From Rallus limicola (Eukaryota > Chordata > Aves > Gruiformes > Rallidae): a stretch of 64,000 nt of DNA. The first letter of the stretch is position 1; every line of letters starts with the position of its first letter. The position numbers and the translations under genes are program-made. The stretch is taken from NCBI GenBank assembly GCA_022605955.1, contig JAKCOZ010000012.1:22601015-22665014 (forward strand), given 5' to 3'. Below are positions 51,182 to 63,542 of this stretch, piece by piece. The notes under the pieces are model-generated. The model did no database searches. It saw only the letters and a program-made list of their open reading frames with translations, and was not told where the DNA came from.

Positions 51182-51288
51182 TGACTCACTTTAGCTTACT
51201 TTCTGTTGACTCATGCTAGCATAGCATTGAAAGGATATATAAGTGAGGGTACTTTGGACTTGTCTGTCCTGGGGATTGCTCCCCAGGA
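51182..51288 (+). promoter_or_regulatory. Promoter-like module: two AP-1 sites, TATA box, hairpin
   Basis: Two exact TGACTCA motifs (51182-51188 and 51207-51213) are followed by TATATAAG at 51236-51243 and, 24 bases after it, a perfect 9-bp stem with a 4-base loop (51267-51288). The order fits a polymerase II core promoter reading on the plus strand, antisense to FNDC3B. Such U3-TATA-R layouts also occur in solo LTRs of endogenous retroviruses, but I cannot define LTR ends or a target-site duplication. Activity is not shown. Confidence 0.35.
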
Positions 51289-52644
51289 TTTTTTGGGGAT
51301 TGAGAAGCTCTACGGATAAGCAAGGCCGCTAGGCAGGCTGCCACAGGCCCTGGCCCCTCTGTCTTTTTGTCAATGGCATGGCTACTTTGTAACAGAAGTA
51401 GCTAACTGAGAATAGCCATGTTTCTCATTACCTTCACTAGCCTAATTTCCATGCTACAGCTTGCAATTTCAAATCACTCTTTAAAGCTGTGCTAGCATAT
51501 GCACAATCTGCTGCTGAGCAGGCAGTGACCATCCCCGTGTGCGAGGCAGGTGGAGGTAACGCTATGGAGTAGTGACTCCTCATTCTGGGAAACCCTCATA
51601 CATGACAGCTTGTAATACACTTGTTGAATTTTTGTTGCTAAAACTCTTAAGCTCCATCTAAAGCACTACCCTCACCAGCTTCAAGCCTCAGCAGGCTCGC
51701 TGGCCATGGCCAAGGAGGGACACGTAGCACTGCCCCGTGGGTTGAATCTGCCCCAGGAAGAGCAGCAGCAGCTGGATGCCATGACTCAGATCACACAGAC
51801 CAGGAAAATAGGTTTATTTTCCTCTAGTCTTGTCCCTTCTAGATGAGCACTGGCTATCGCTATCCTGTAGCCCACTGCAGTTCACCAAGTGTGATGCAGT
51901 GAGACTGAAGGCAGTAGTTAAAAGATGAGTAAGATACATACTCAATTAAGGAATTCTTTTAACCAAGCATTGTCCCTTCAGGTACCTTGTTCAAGGCACA
52001 GGAAGGTGCCTAACACTGCTGAGGGAACCAGCATAACGTAAATGAAATGATCTGTGGTTTTTTGGTTTTACAAAAGCATTGCTGCTCTTCCTTCTTGAAT
52101 TTCTTCCTTTTCTGTGTTGTCTCTGATGTGGTTGGGTTTGTAGGAGCTATGTGTATTTGACACATCTTTGCAAAACATTTTCTTACCTATTCTTTCAGGA
52201 GTTTCTAAGTGATCTACCTGCCATTAATGCCTTTCACTTCTAACAATAATACTTTTTGATTTGACAAGGAGACTAAAAGGCTCTCCTACAATTCTCCTGG
52301 AGCTCCTGACTCTCACTCTCCAGGTAAAAATCTGATGTTTCATTCCTGCCACAAACTCTGCCAAAAAACATTAAGCTTTCCTGGATATTAACAAAGTTCT
52401 TCAAGTCTCTCATGATATTCTGTGGTAGCACTAAAAATGAATGTCTTCTCTTCCCAGCCCTGTCACTGATGGCTCTGTCACATCCCACCACCAGCTCAAG
52501 AAGCAGCAGACAATACGGCCATGGTTTGATTGTTCTCTGGTCTCCCTGCTGAGGTCCACTCATGGCAGAGGTGATCCACGTACCCTCAAAGAATGGAGGT
52601 GGAAGGAACAATCCTTGTCCAACATGGGCTCTAACAAATCTACC

Positions 52645-52960
52645 TAGTCAGCCTACCAATACTTAAAGGGTCCTACAGGAAAGTGGGAGAGGGACTGCTC
52701 ACCAGGGAGTGCAGGGACAGGACAAATGGGCAATGGATTCAAGCTGAAGGAGGACAGGGTTAGGTTAGATGTTAGGAATGCATTCCTTACTCTAAGGGTG
52801 GTGAGGTCCTGGCACAGAGTGCCCAGAGAGGCTGTGGAAGCCCCAACCCTGGAGGTGTTCAAGGCCGGGTTGGATGGGGCTTTGGGCAACCTGGTCTAAG
52901 TGAGGGTGTCCCTGCCCATGGCAGGTCCCATCCAACCCAAAGCATTCTATGATTCTATGA
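52645..52960 (+). repeat. CR1 LINE 3' end (plus orientation)
   Basis: About 315 nt: 'cagcctaccaatacttaaag', 'gggacaggacaaatgggcaa', 'gaatgcattccttactctaa', 'tggcacagagtgcccagaga', 'ccctggaggtgttcaaggcc' and 'gattctatga' at the end. A well-preserved CR1 3' region; minus-strand frames over it are artefacts. Confidence 0.93.
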
Positions 52961-55900
52961 TAAGCCTCCAGTATCACCAGCTGAGGGTTTTGAATCCTCT
53001 GATGGTTGCCCCACACCAATCAGGAAACAGTTTTTTTCCTCTGAGATCTGGTCTCCAGTGCAGGGGGACAACAGCATCAGTACTGAATCCAACCCAAAAG
53101 ACACCTTCTTCTTGACTCTTAAAACTATGACCATGGAAACAAAAGACCAATAAAAGCCTTTGATAACTTGCCCATTGCACACAATACCAGCATTTTCCTC
53201 ATCAAACACACAAAAGTAGCAAAATAACCTGTGAAACTGGGTATTTGCACAGGAAAACAATCAGACAGCCCAGCTGAAACGGACTCCATAGGAGCTCCTA
53301 ACTTGGTCAGGATTAAACAGAGCTCCTCAGCCAAAATTAACAAGCTCTTTGGCAATGAAGCTTGAAAAGCCACTGGGTCTGCTACAACGATAGGAAGGAG
53401 CAGAGCCACAGAGCTGCCTGTTAAAGCAACTTTGAGAAAACAACCAGGAGCCAAATTTTGCCCTCATTAACAGCTCCTCATCCTTGCTTGAATCAAAGAA
53501 ATTAACGGAGAAATGTCGTCTTTAGATTTCACTATGGGTATGGAAAAGCACTTTGGGATGCTAGGTTTTCACCATGACCACTACTTCACTCTCTATATAG
53601 TCGGAGAGATCAACACAAGCTTTATGAGGAGGTCAGCAGGGAAACATTCCCTAAGCCAGGATAAAAGCAGAAAATGTGTCATCTTTCTACTGTTCTTGGT
53701 TCTGCCTCAACATTTACATTGAAGCAGGAATGTTATCTCCAAGCACTGATTATAGTATCTCCATGCTTTAGACTCCACAGGAGTTTTAAAGACAAAAAAA
53801 ATTTAAAATCACTCCAAATTATAATGCTTGTAATACAAGTTTTCAGGGAGCCTTCACTGGGGTTCTTCACTTTCACCTTAGTGAATGGCTACAAAGTCAC
53901 AGCATTTTTTGAATGAACCCCAGCCCAGCTTTTCTGTTACCAATGCCCATTATTGACCTTTTTTTCTAGATGAAGGCTATGAGATAATCAGACTGCAGGG
54001 AGCAGGGGTGGAGATCACAATAAGCCAGGAAAAAACCATATTTTTCCTTCCCACTCAGCACAGGTTCTGCAGCTCAGAGATGGGGAGATGAAGAGCTCCC
54101 ACTCCCCGCTTTAAATCAACCCAGTCACCTACAGACAGAGACTGACACCACAGCAGAAGCAAGTCATCTTCCTCATGACAGATGACAATCAGTTTCCTTG
54201 GCTAATCCCAGCCTATAGCTGTGTTGCAGCCAAGCCTGAATGATGAACCATGACTCTGTGAGCTAGAATCAAATTAAATTATTAAATAAATCACATTAAT
54301 CAAGACCAGGTGCTGAATTCCTACAGTAAACCACAGGCTGATGTGATGTTACTGGTGCCCTCCCATGCCTGCAATGTGAAGGGTGCACTCAGAAGAGTTC
54401 AAACCTGATCTATAATGTCCGTACCAATTAATGAGTAGTGAGCTGAAGAGCTGCCTGTGTAATTAGCAGTCATATATGAGATGAGGGCAAAAAAACACCA
54501 TCTCAGATACCTGCACAACCAGTTTCACCACTGAGAATCTTTCTAAATATTTAAAATATTCCAGAAAAAGATCCACCTGATTACAGCTTGCTGGGAAGGC
54601 TTCGCCAAAGCTACAGGAATTTCAGCTCGATCTGGATTTCATTGCCCAGATGAAATTCAGGCAAAAGTCACATGAATCACGGTAAATCAAAGCAGCTGCT
54701 TCTAAGCACAGCTCCATACAGGAAAAGTATAAACAAAACCCCAAATCCAAGCTCCAGGACAAAATCTTTTGTAACAAATCTTGGAGAAAATCAAAAGGGC
54801 TGCTTTGTTCCAGAAGAACATCTTTCAGTTTTCTTAATTACACAGCCATCACCCTGCATTGCCAAATTAAAGGTTTCCCCCCACATGCAAATCAGAAAAT
54901 ATACTGAAGGTCACAAAGACTTTTGAAATCCAAATTCCACCCTTCCTCAGAAGAGGTAAAACTAACCCATTGGGTTTTCCAGCACAGCCTAAGAGACTGG
55001 GGCAAACAAATCCCATTATCTTCATTCAGCGGGAACGTGAAATTTCATTTCACTGCCTTTGCAAGTCCAAACGAATATACAGACAGGCATTGTTCAGAAC
55101 ATCTGGGTAGACAAATAAGGGTTATTCATCAAATTATTAGACTTAAAGGTGTTTTATTTTGTATACTCCAGGGGGAGGAAATGTTCCACCTCTTCCCTAT
55201 AAACACCCTCTCTCCCTTCTGGCTCAATGTCCCAGATATTTCCAAATAAGGGAAACATGCTTCCCTTCCTTTGTCGGTGGTCCACCTTATCTCCTGCTAA
55301 CTGGTGAGAATACACTGTTTATCTTGCTCTGAAGCTCTGAGACCTTGTGTAACTCTGCTCCTCAGCACAGGGATTTAACCACTGAGCATTTATGCAGGAT
55401 GAAAATGTACTTGATATGTTGTGTTTTTTTTCTGGTGGGTGGATATCTATAAATTACACAAATTCCTAGGAAAAAGTCTCAGATTTCAGTATTCTGGATT
55501 TGACGGTCAGTTGCAGCAGAAGCTGCAAATTCTTGAGATGATATGAAGATCCCTGGGGGGAAGAGGTTGTGCCTTACATCATTCAGCATTGACTTCCTGA
55601 TAAATCACAGAGCAGATAGCTTACCCAGCTCCCCCTGCCAAGTAGATCCTGCTGGCAATATGAGACAGAGGAAGGATAAAGCAGATAAGGAGAATGTGGG
55701 ACTCTACAGCGGTCGAATAGAATTGTCAAAAACAGCTTTGGGGAAAAATTTCAGCCACTGTCACAGGGGTTTTGATGTCAGCAGCAAGGTCAAATGAGAG
55801 CCCTGGAGCCAGATTTTCCCCTCTCTATACGAGATATGCCCTGCACTTTCCTAGGTGGACTTTGAGCTGTGTTTCTAGCCAGCCAGCACACTTAGACTAG

Positions 55901-58627
55901 GGGCCTTCGGCTGAGGTTTATTTTGTCTGAGCTTCTGTGATGAGGCTGAAACACATAACCAGAATCACGGTCACCCCTTCTGCCCTATTTGTCCCTCAGA
56001 GCCGTAGATGCCCAGGAGACCAAGTCTCCGAGCAGCTTACAGCCATGCCACATGAGACATACCCACAGCTACCCTGACGTTCAGTGTGCATTTCCTATTA
56101 GAAAATGTCTGGGTGAAGCCAGGTTCCACACATTTATATTTGCCTTGAAAATTAGCTGAGACTGGAGATGGGAGGTTATTGCGCCATTCATTTTAAGAGG
56201 CGATGCTTCTATTTAGCTGATGAAGATAATCTCTTATCAACAACTTCTGGTCCCAATGTTAAGTAGCTGGTTCTTCAGTCTTTCAAGATAAGTGCATAAA
56301 AATAGAGCATGAGTATCTTCTCTCTCCCTGCCTCAGCTCCCCCAGTTTGCCAGACTCCATGCTAAGGAAGCACACAACAGCCCTCTATAGGAATGCCAGA
56401 AGGTGGTGTGAAAGAAGGTAGGGCTGCCATGATGTTCAGGCTTCCTATAAACTTTGGGTTTCTTCCTGAGCATGGAGAGAGCAGGAAAGTACCTCCACAC
56501 TCCCAACATGTGTCACAGACACAACTTGCACAGGCTTGTAAATTCGTGGGAAATATTTTGCATGAAGTGGACTTCTGGGAAAGAGTTGGTGAAGATGCAA
56601 CTAGAAGGAACTAGCAATGGGCAGCTCAAAGCAAAACATTGCTGGGTTTGGGGCTGGGCAAAGCAAAGGCTGAGGGAGGGTGTATATTGGTGCTGTTCAG
56701 AGATTTGTTTTTCAGTACCACTGGTCTACTTGTGACATTTAGTTTTACCTTTCTTCATCAAAGCCCCATGATGCAAGGCAAGTTTCAAGACAGTAGAAGC
56801 AACAAGAGAGTCGTTTCTCCCCCTCAGCACAGGGTCCTCCTTGGCGATACTGGATATACATCTGAGCAACTTTTTTTGCTGAAGAAAAGACCTAAATTAA
56901 GCCTCATCTGGATAAATTCTTGCATACATACAGACTGACATCAACTTGGGAATAGCCTTTGCTTGAACTATACTTAACATCAATATGTTTCTAATATATT
57001 CATTGGTCTATACAGAGCTCACTTAAGTGGTTATTCCATGAGATTTAGTTAAAATGATCCCTGATAAGAGAATCTGTGTGGTCTAGCTAATGGAGCTGAC
57101 TCTGGTACACAAAGGTGTACTTTTAGCACGTCAGAAGTAGCTCAAACCCATACCCATTCTGTTCTCTGCCTGGATGAGCAATTTCACAGCCTATTATGCT
57201 AGAGAGAATACAAGAGAGAAAGAATGCTTAAGAAGTAGGCATGTTTCCAAATAGAAACAAGCAAAACAGCAATGTTGGTCACAATGAAAGAGATAAGGTA
57301 GAAGCACAAGAATACCACACTGGAAATTCCCTGGTGTCACAAATTAACTGTGGTTTCTCAAGTTCAGACTAGTGCCCTAATGAATGCATCCTATTTCCTC
57401 TCACTTATTAAATCTTGAAGAGAAACAGCATGCACACAACGCACAATGCATACTTCTGATTAGATATAAGTCTAAACAACTCCAAGTAGTAGTATTTGCT
57501 GAAACTGTTAAAAAAATGCAGTAGGAACAGTAATACTATTCAGATTTCATATGTGATGCTGATCTATACTCACAAGATTCAACATGTCTCTGTTTCCAGT
57601 AAATATTGTTTCACACTTCATTACTTGTATAATACTAAAATTCACATACCCTGACAGATGTATTTTAGTCTTCAGAGTGTTTTTTTTTTCCCATGTTACT
57701 CATAAAATCACTGTGTTGGGTTTGATGGGTAGTCTTCAGCAGACAGTCTTGTTAAATCTCCTCATTTTATAGAGGCAAATGCATTTAAGGAAACCAGGGA
57801 AGCCACACTTACGTGGGGGTATATTGGATAGAAGAACCATTTATGACAAATTTTGGCTGCAGAACATTTCTACATTGGCATAACAAAGGTCTTTGCTACT
57901 ATGTGCGAAACCATCGGTTCCAAGCTAAAAGAACACAGAAGTTACAGATACTGCCATAGAGTTTCTCAGCTTCTGGGCTTACACAGACCAGAAGTGAAGC
58001 AGCTACTCTTTTAAGCTCTTAAATCTAGAGGATTTACAGGTACAGATAACACCTACAGCTTAATAAGTTTGCAAAATGGATCCAGGACCAAAATAGAAAA
58101 GAATTGACAGGATCTAGAATGAGTAAGGAACTTTGCCTGGTTCCTGTCTGTGCTGAATCACAGCTCCCTCGATTTCCCTTTAATTCACAGGCTTTGTGTT
58201 AAAAAAAATACTTGATACAATTAAAAAACCCCTTAAAATAGACACCCCACACACTTTTCCTAAATATTTTTCAATTTTATAAAGAAAAGAGGAAGAACAG
58301 TAGAGGGGTGCATTGAGAAAGCAGTAGTCTAGCTGACTCTGTATGTTGTCCCCCACCCTGCATCATGAACTAGCAGCTTTGGGAGCGTATCCTGCACAGC
58401 TCGGGGTACTTGCTGGTACCAGCTGTCACTAACACCAGCCCAGGTGACCCATTACCAGTCAACTTCACTACTTCAGCTCAGAACTTCTGTTTTTGCTCAG
58501 TTCACTATTTTTGAAGCGTTTCCAAATTAAAACCACCACGGTTAGAAAGCTCTCTTAACTAAGCCCGTTTTCCACAGGTTCCTGAAGCATTCACCTCAGA
58601 GAAACGAGCCAGCCACATCTCCACACC

Positions 58628-58833
58628 AACATGCAGAAGAACTTCTTTGTGGTGAGGGTGAGGGAGCCTTGGGACAGGCTGCCCAGGTGGTGTGGAGTCT
58701 CCTCTGGAGATATTCCAGACCTGTCTGGACACCTCCCTGTGTGACCTGTCTTAGGGACCCTGCTTTGGCAGGGAGGTTGGACCCAATGATCTCTTGAGGT
58801 CACTTCCAACCCCTGCAGATCTGTGATTCTGTT
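58628..58833 (+). repeat. CR1 LINE 3' end (plus orientation)
   Basis: 'aagaacttctttgtggtgag', 'gacaggctgcccaggtggtg', 'gagatattccagacctgtct' and 'ggcagggaggttggacccaa' then 'ccaacccctgcagatctgtg' with 'attctgtta'. This is a distinct CR1 subfamily from the 14.9- and 52.8-kb copies and close to the 21.5-kb copy. Confidence 0.9.
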
Positions 58834-59423
58834 ATCTCCTGAGAAACATCCATCAGCAACATGGTCAGGAACATGAGGCAATGGGTTTCACCTTAGGGAA
58901 TACCTGCAGGCTGCTGCACCACACAAAAATCAATTTAAGAAGCTGTAACTGCAGGAAAGCAACATCTTTGTGTTTTGGAGCTGGCTGTATACATACACCA
59001 TGGCACTACAAACCTTCATCGTCCCTCTGAAGCCTACAGCTCCTTGAATGAAATAATTCCAGCCTTTTTTTTCCTCCCTTCTCCAGAGATAACACACATC
59101 AACTCCTCATGCAAGAGACCAGCTGCTCAGATAAGCAGCAGACACCAAGCCAGCATCTGGGCACTGCTCAGGGCAGCTGAAAAGCCAATCTGCTTTACTG
59201 CAGGTCAGGAAGAGGCAAATGACTTCAGCCAGCTCCAGAAAGAGTCAAGTTCACAGACATGAAGTTGACAAGTGATTACCCAAAGGACTGGGCAGGACTA
59301 AGGCCCAGATCATGCTGGACAGGTGTGGATGCTGGTGAAGGGCAGGGACTGGTGTGCAGGATGGGGACGGGGACGGACTTGCAGGCTCTCCAACAGCAGC
59401 ATCTCCATCAAGACTGCTGAAGA

Positions 59424-59478
59424 CACATTGCTGGGCTAGATGGGCCTCTGCTCTGACCCAGGAGGGCCAGATCTTCTC
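59424..59478 (+). repeat. Ancient CR1/L3-like relic
   Basis: 'gctgggctagatgggcctct' and 'gctctgacccaggagggcca' match the pattern 'gctgggctagatgg...ggtctgacccag.atggc' of old amniote CR1-related 3' ends. Only about 55 nt are recognisable, so the assignment is tentative. Confidence 0.5.
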
Positions 59479-62070
59479 AAATCACCACAAAAAATACTTT
59501 TTACAGAATGCTCAGATAAAAGTGCACGCGACCCCCCCTGAGGGACCTCCCTGCACAGGCTGGGTCTGTTTATTCTGGCACCCAGTTCCCAGCACCCACC
59601 CAGCTTCTGGACAGGATATACGTAACAATCCATCTCCCACTTTCTACTTCTACCTATTTAAAGTATGTAGTTTTGACTATCTTGGGTTCTTAAACATCAG
59701 TGAGAATTTAAAAAAAAAAAGAGAGATTTTATCTGAAGAGAGAAAAAAAAAAAAGATGTTTTATTAGCAAGTAGGCAAAAGCATTATAAGAATGTTCAAA
59801 ACTGCTTATGTTCCCACAGTACTTGCAGCCACACACAAAACTTCTCAAACTACCGGACTGCTACATGACCAAGCAGCAAACCACTGAGTGCACGAGAAGG
59901 AAGTGACTCAGACTGAAATTCATAAAGGACAGCATGAATGGGACAGGATTTCCGCTCACAGCTCTTTCTACATGGTGAGGCTCCTTTATAGAAAAATAAA
60001 ATCCACCGCACAAAAAACAACCCCACAAAACCAAAACCCCTTCATCCCTCCTCTCCCATTCAGTTTTTAAACCAGCTCTGCAGAAAAGCTACGGCATGGA
60101 TTTTAAATCTGAACCCCTACAAGTCTTCTGTCTGTACAAGACATCATCCCTCCTGCCACAAAACACACTCAGAATAGCTGCTAACTTTTCAAACTCTTAT
60201 AAGCCACCAGTTGGGGGCTTTTTCCTCTCTAAAATTGTACATTTCCAGCATAAACTTGAAGCCTTTATTTACAAGAGCACCTTCCAACATACAGGCACGA
60301 TGCTGTCAATGGACAAGGCCTGAGGAAGTGCACTTATATAGCACCCATTTGTAATTTCCCTACTAAAAAGAGGTCCTGACACCATGCTACAGCACCAGGC
60401 CAGGAGGAGGGTGTATCTCAGAAGTACCAAGATGTTTTTACTCCATCATCATGCTGCACAGGGTGGCAGAGCAGAGCATGTTCTGGATCCAAGAGGCAAC
60501 TGAACCAAAGTACTGCGGAGTCATTTACTTTATTGCAGTACTCCTCATGATGCCATCACCCCATTTCTTCTACCAATGCCAAATCAGCTTTTTGGAAAAC
60601 CCCTGGTCCTTTTAATATCAGGAGGAGACAGTAAATTATTGACACACAGAAGAGTTTTCCTTGACCTTGCTTACTCAAGTGCATGGGCATAATACACACA
60701 ATGAGTCTGTACTGATGGAAAGGTACATGGTTCTTTCATGTCTTCTGGATTTACGTCATACCTTTCCAAGGAAAAAAGCAGAGTTGCCCTTGCAATGTAT
60801 ACTGAACAATTTCTTCAGCGTTATTCTCACAGTAGCCCATAATGACAACCAGAATTTGGGACACACATGTCTGCTTCAGCTCTTAAAGCCCCGTGCCCCA
60901 GCAGGCAGCACGACTGATGGTGACAGCAGCGTGCCAGGAGCTGCCTTCGCTGGATTGATCCAACATCCAAGCACCTAAAGCAAGTGTGCCAGCTACCACT
61001 GCACAAACACTGCCCCAGCCAGATGTGAAATGATAGGCTATAGACCACCCCAACACAATCTCAATGAAGAAGCTCATGCAGATGAACCCTTCACCTCTAG
61101 TTCCCCCTCACCTCACTCTAAGTTCCACTCTACATTCACACACTCTTCAAAATGCTTTGGCTAAATTATTTTCTAAATAAAACTCTTACTCTCTTTTTTT
61201 GTTTTTTAAATAGCTTTTCCAGGCTATTCTGCAAATCCAGGAGCAGCCACACAGCACCATCATTTTTTTTAACCATTAGCAGGCTTGAATCGATAACACA
61301 TCCACAAAGAAGTGCAAGTTTAAAGAGCTTTGTTGTTTTTTGCTTCTGCAATGTTCTTTTTCTTGGCTATTGTAAACACACTGGTGTTTTAGCAGCATGA
61401 ACCAAAATTATCAGCTGTTCACAGACTGCTCTTAACTCACACCCCAATTACCTGCGTGGCCATGGTCGCCAGCATAGGGCTGTTAGTCAGGCATCAATGA
61501 ACAGATCACAAAACGATCCAGGAAGAAACAGAGAAAGAAAATATAAAGCAATAGCTATGATTAGAAGCTTAGAGATACCAAGGGGAAACTTATTTTAGGG
61601 CTTCATATGGCAAGTTGGGTTTACTGAAGGGTGGGACAACTGATGTTTATTTGTATGATCTCCTGTTTGGGACTTTTTCACATTTTGGGGGAAGACTCCA
61701 TCATTTGCTGCTCTCAGCTTTAAGGGACTTTAGGCTGACAGACTGGATGAGCCATAGCCCTGACTTCACTCATTTTTTTTCATGGCATTTTGAGAGTGTT
61801 CACTCTCTTCTGCTGGAGCACAGTAGACCACTCCAAGAGAAGAAAATAGATACAAACACAAAGGTTGCAGGAAACCCTTAAGCTTATGTATCTTTAAATG
61901 AAATCTAGCTATTTTATAAGTGACCATCCAGGCTGACTCAGTACCCACTGAAGCTATATTGCCATTTAGCTGTTAAGACTGTAAAGACCCAGGTGTTTCC
62001 ACACAGCTCACGTATTCCACTACAGACTTGAGTAAAAACATTTAAAAAAAAAAAAGACAGTGAAAGTTCA

Positions 62071-62134
62071 CATCATAGATTCACTAAGTATACTGAGTTG
62101 GAAGGGACCCATAAGGATCATCGAGTCCAACTCC
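62071..62134 (-). repeat. Short CR1 LINE 3' end (minus orientation)
   Basis: 'catcatagattcactaagta', 'gagttggaagggacccataa' and 'catcgagtccaactcct' are the reverse of a CR1 3' terminus. About 65 nt remain. Confidence 0.85.
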
Positions 62135-63260
62135 TACATAAGCTGACTTACAAGAAATAATTAGAAAGACTAATGCAGTGATTAATATTCTTGGATTAAA
62201 ACATTCCCAAATAGAATCAGCAAGGAACTGTAACAACCCCAAAACATAGCTACAAATCTTCATTCCTTGCCATGCCAGCATCACTGTTTCCTCTTCAGCT
62301 ATTAAGGTACTTTCATCAGTATTTCAGTTTACATCTCACAAGTCAAGGTACACAGCCAAATCCACACACACAACATACAGATAATGGAAACCCGTGTTGT
62401 AATCAAAGGGGAGACTAAAAAGTGTGCTAAGTTATAAATATTGTATTCACACTGGGTCTAAGCTTGCTTACTACATAAAAGTTAATGTTGAGTCCCTTGG
62501 AGCTGTCGCTGTCAGCAAGGAGGCAGGCAGGGAAGAGAAAGGCTCAAAGGTACAAAAGATTGTAACAAGGTACTGAGTTAAACTTAGGTAGAAATGGCTA
62601 TCTGCATAATGGCTTGTGATAAATGAGATTTGAGTAAATGAATGACCTACTATTTTCTTGTAAAATTTTTAAATTATAAGCCCCCAAAAACATTTAAGAA
62701 AATTATTCCCAAAGTAGTCATATTTATTTGGCCACTAATCCCAAAGGCTAAGATTAAGCAATTTCTTCTCAAATGTCTTGTCTCAATTCATGGTACTTCC
62801 ATTGAACTTTCAAATCAACAAACTTGTTTTTTCAGCAATGGTGTCTAAACTTTCTAATAAGTTTACCACATGTACCTAGGAGTTACAAAGCAGTGGTACC
62901 CAGCAGTCAGGTTTTGGTCCAGAAGGATTTTTGTGAAGAGCCAAGACGCTTGCATGAAGAGCAAAATAAAACCAAGAACTTGACCATAAAACATATTTTT
63001 GTTTTCAGCAGATAAAAAAGAGAATGCTGCTGCATCTACCAGGGAGTAGTCATGAAAGATGGGGAGGCAACAGGTTCATCTTACAAAGCAAATACAGTAT
63101 AGCAAGCTCAACATTTATACTCAAGTTCACACTGTATTAACACTGTCTTTACGTGTGGGTGGTAGTGGTTTTTGGCATAGTTACTAGAGCCATATACAAG
63201 CACTCGTAAGCTGGAAAGGTGCAATAAAAACGAATTAAAAATAAATAAAACTCTCTTTAC

Positions 63261-63542
63261 CATGTGGGTCTTGTTCATTTGACTTTGGGCTGCTCCTCGC
63301 TCTGCGCTCGGGTTTCTTTACGGCCGGAGCTCCCCCGCCGCTGCTCGCTCCATTGTGGCTCTTTGCATAACCGTTATACACAGTGGCACAGCCGCCTATA
63401 TGGCTTTTGTAGATGGAGGAGGGAGGGCTGTTCAGACGGTTCTGCCGATCAATCTGCCTGTCTTTGAGTTTTTTGTGCTGTGGTTTGCTGTACTGATCTT
63501 CCCTGGTAATATAGCTGGACATGCCATATAGTGGTATGATTT
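63261..63542 (-). CDS. FNDC3B: FNDC3B window exon 1 (basic linker before the FnIII array)
   Basis: 282 nt, starting in phase 1 after an acceptor ctcatttcag and ending at CATG|gtaaag. It encodes the stretch beginning EIIPLYGMSSYITREDQYSK, then KKLKDRQIDRQNRLNSPPSS, a Gly/Ala/Ser-rich segment (SSGGGAPAV) and the basic run KKPERRARSSPKSN. Family knowledge: this is the low-complexity linker between the proline-rich N-terminus and the first FnIII domain of FNDC3B; the RQIDRQNR block is strongly conserved in mammals. No folded domain is evident. The basic block could be a nuclear-localisation or phosphorylation patch, but that is inference. The final G joins AA of the next exon to make a Glu codon, which confirms the junction. 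Confidence 0.97.

Larger units (their letters stand above)
43875..63260 (-). other. FNDC3B: FNDC3B intron between window exons 1 and 2 (largest intron)
   Basis: 19,386 nt, GT-AG, phase 1. Splicing across it joins CAT G|AA TTT in frame, so no constitutive coding exon is missing. It holds CR1 copies near 52.8, 58.7 and 62.1 kb, an old repeat relic near 59.45 kb, a T/G homopolymer patch, an exon-like segment near 45.5 kb, a promoter-like module near 51.2 kb and a small cryptic exon candidate near 61.46 kb. The remainder is single-copy. Confidence 0.85.

Noticed and set aside
52653..52889. 78-codon minus-strand frame
   Set aside because: It is antisense to the plus-oriented CR1 copy and has no independent support.
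52955..53454. Two overlapping minus-strand frames (101 and 109 codons), considered as a processed pseudogene
   Set aside because: No recognisable parent protein, no poly(A) tail or target duplication, and the frames cannot be joined into a known domain.
60883..61077. Minus-strand frame with membrane-like sequence (GWSIAYHFTSGWGSVCAVVA)
   Set aside because: I compared it with TMEM212, a gene I recall as a neighbour of FNDC3B in mammals, but the resemblance is only a few hydrophobic positions, and flanking splice signals are weak. Treated as chance.
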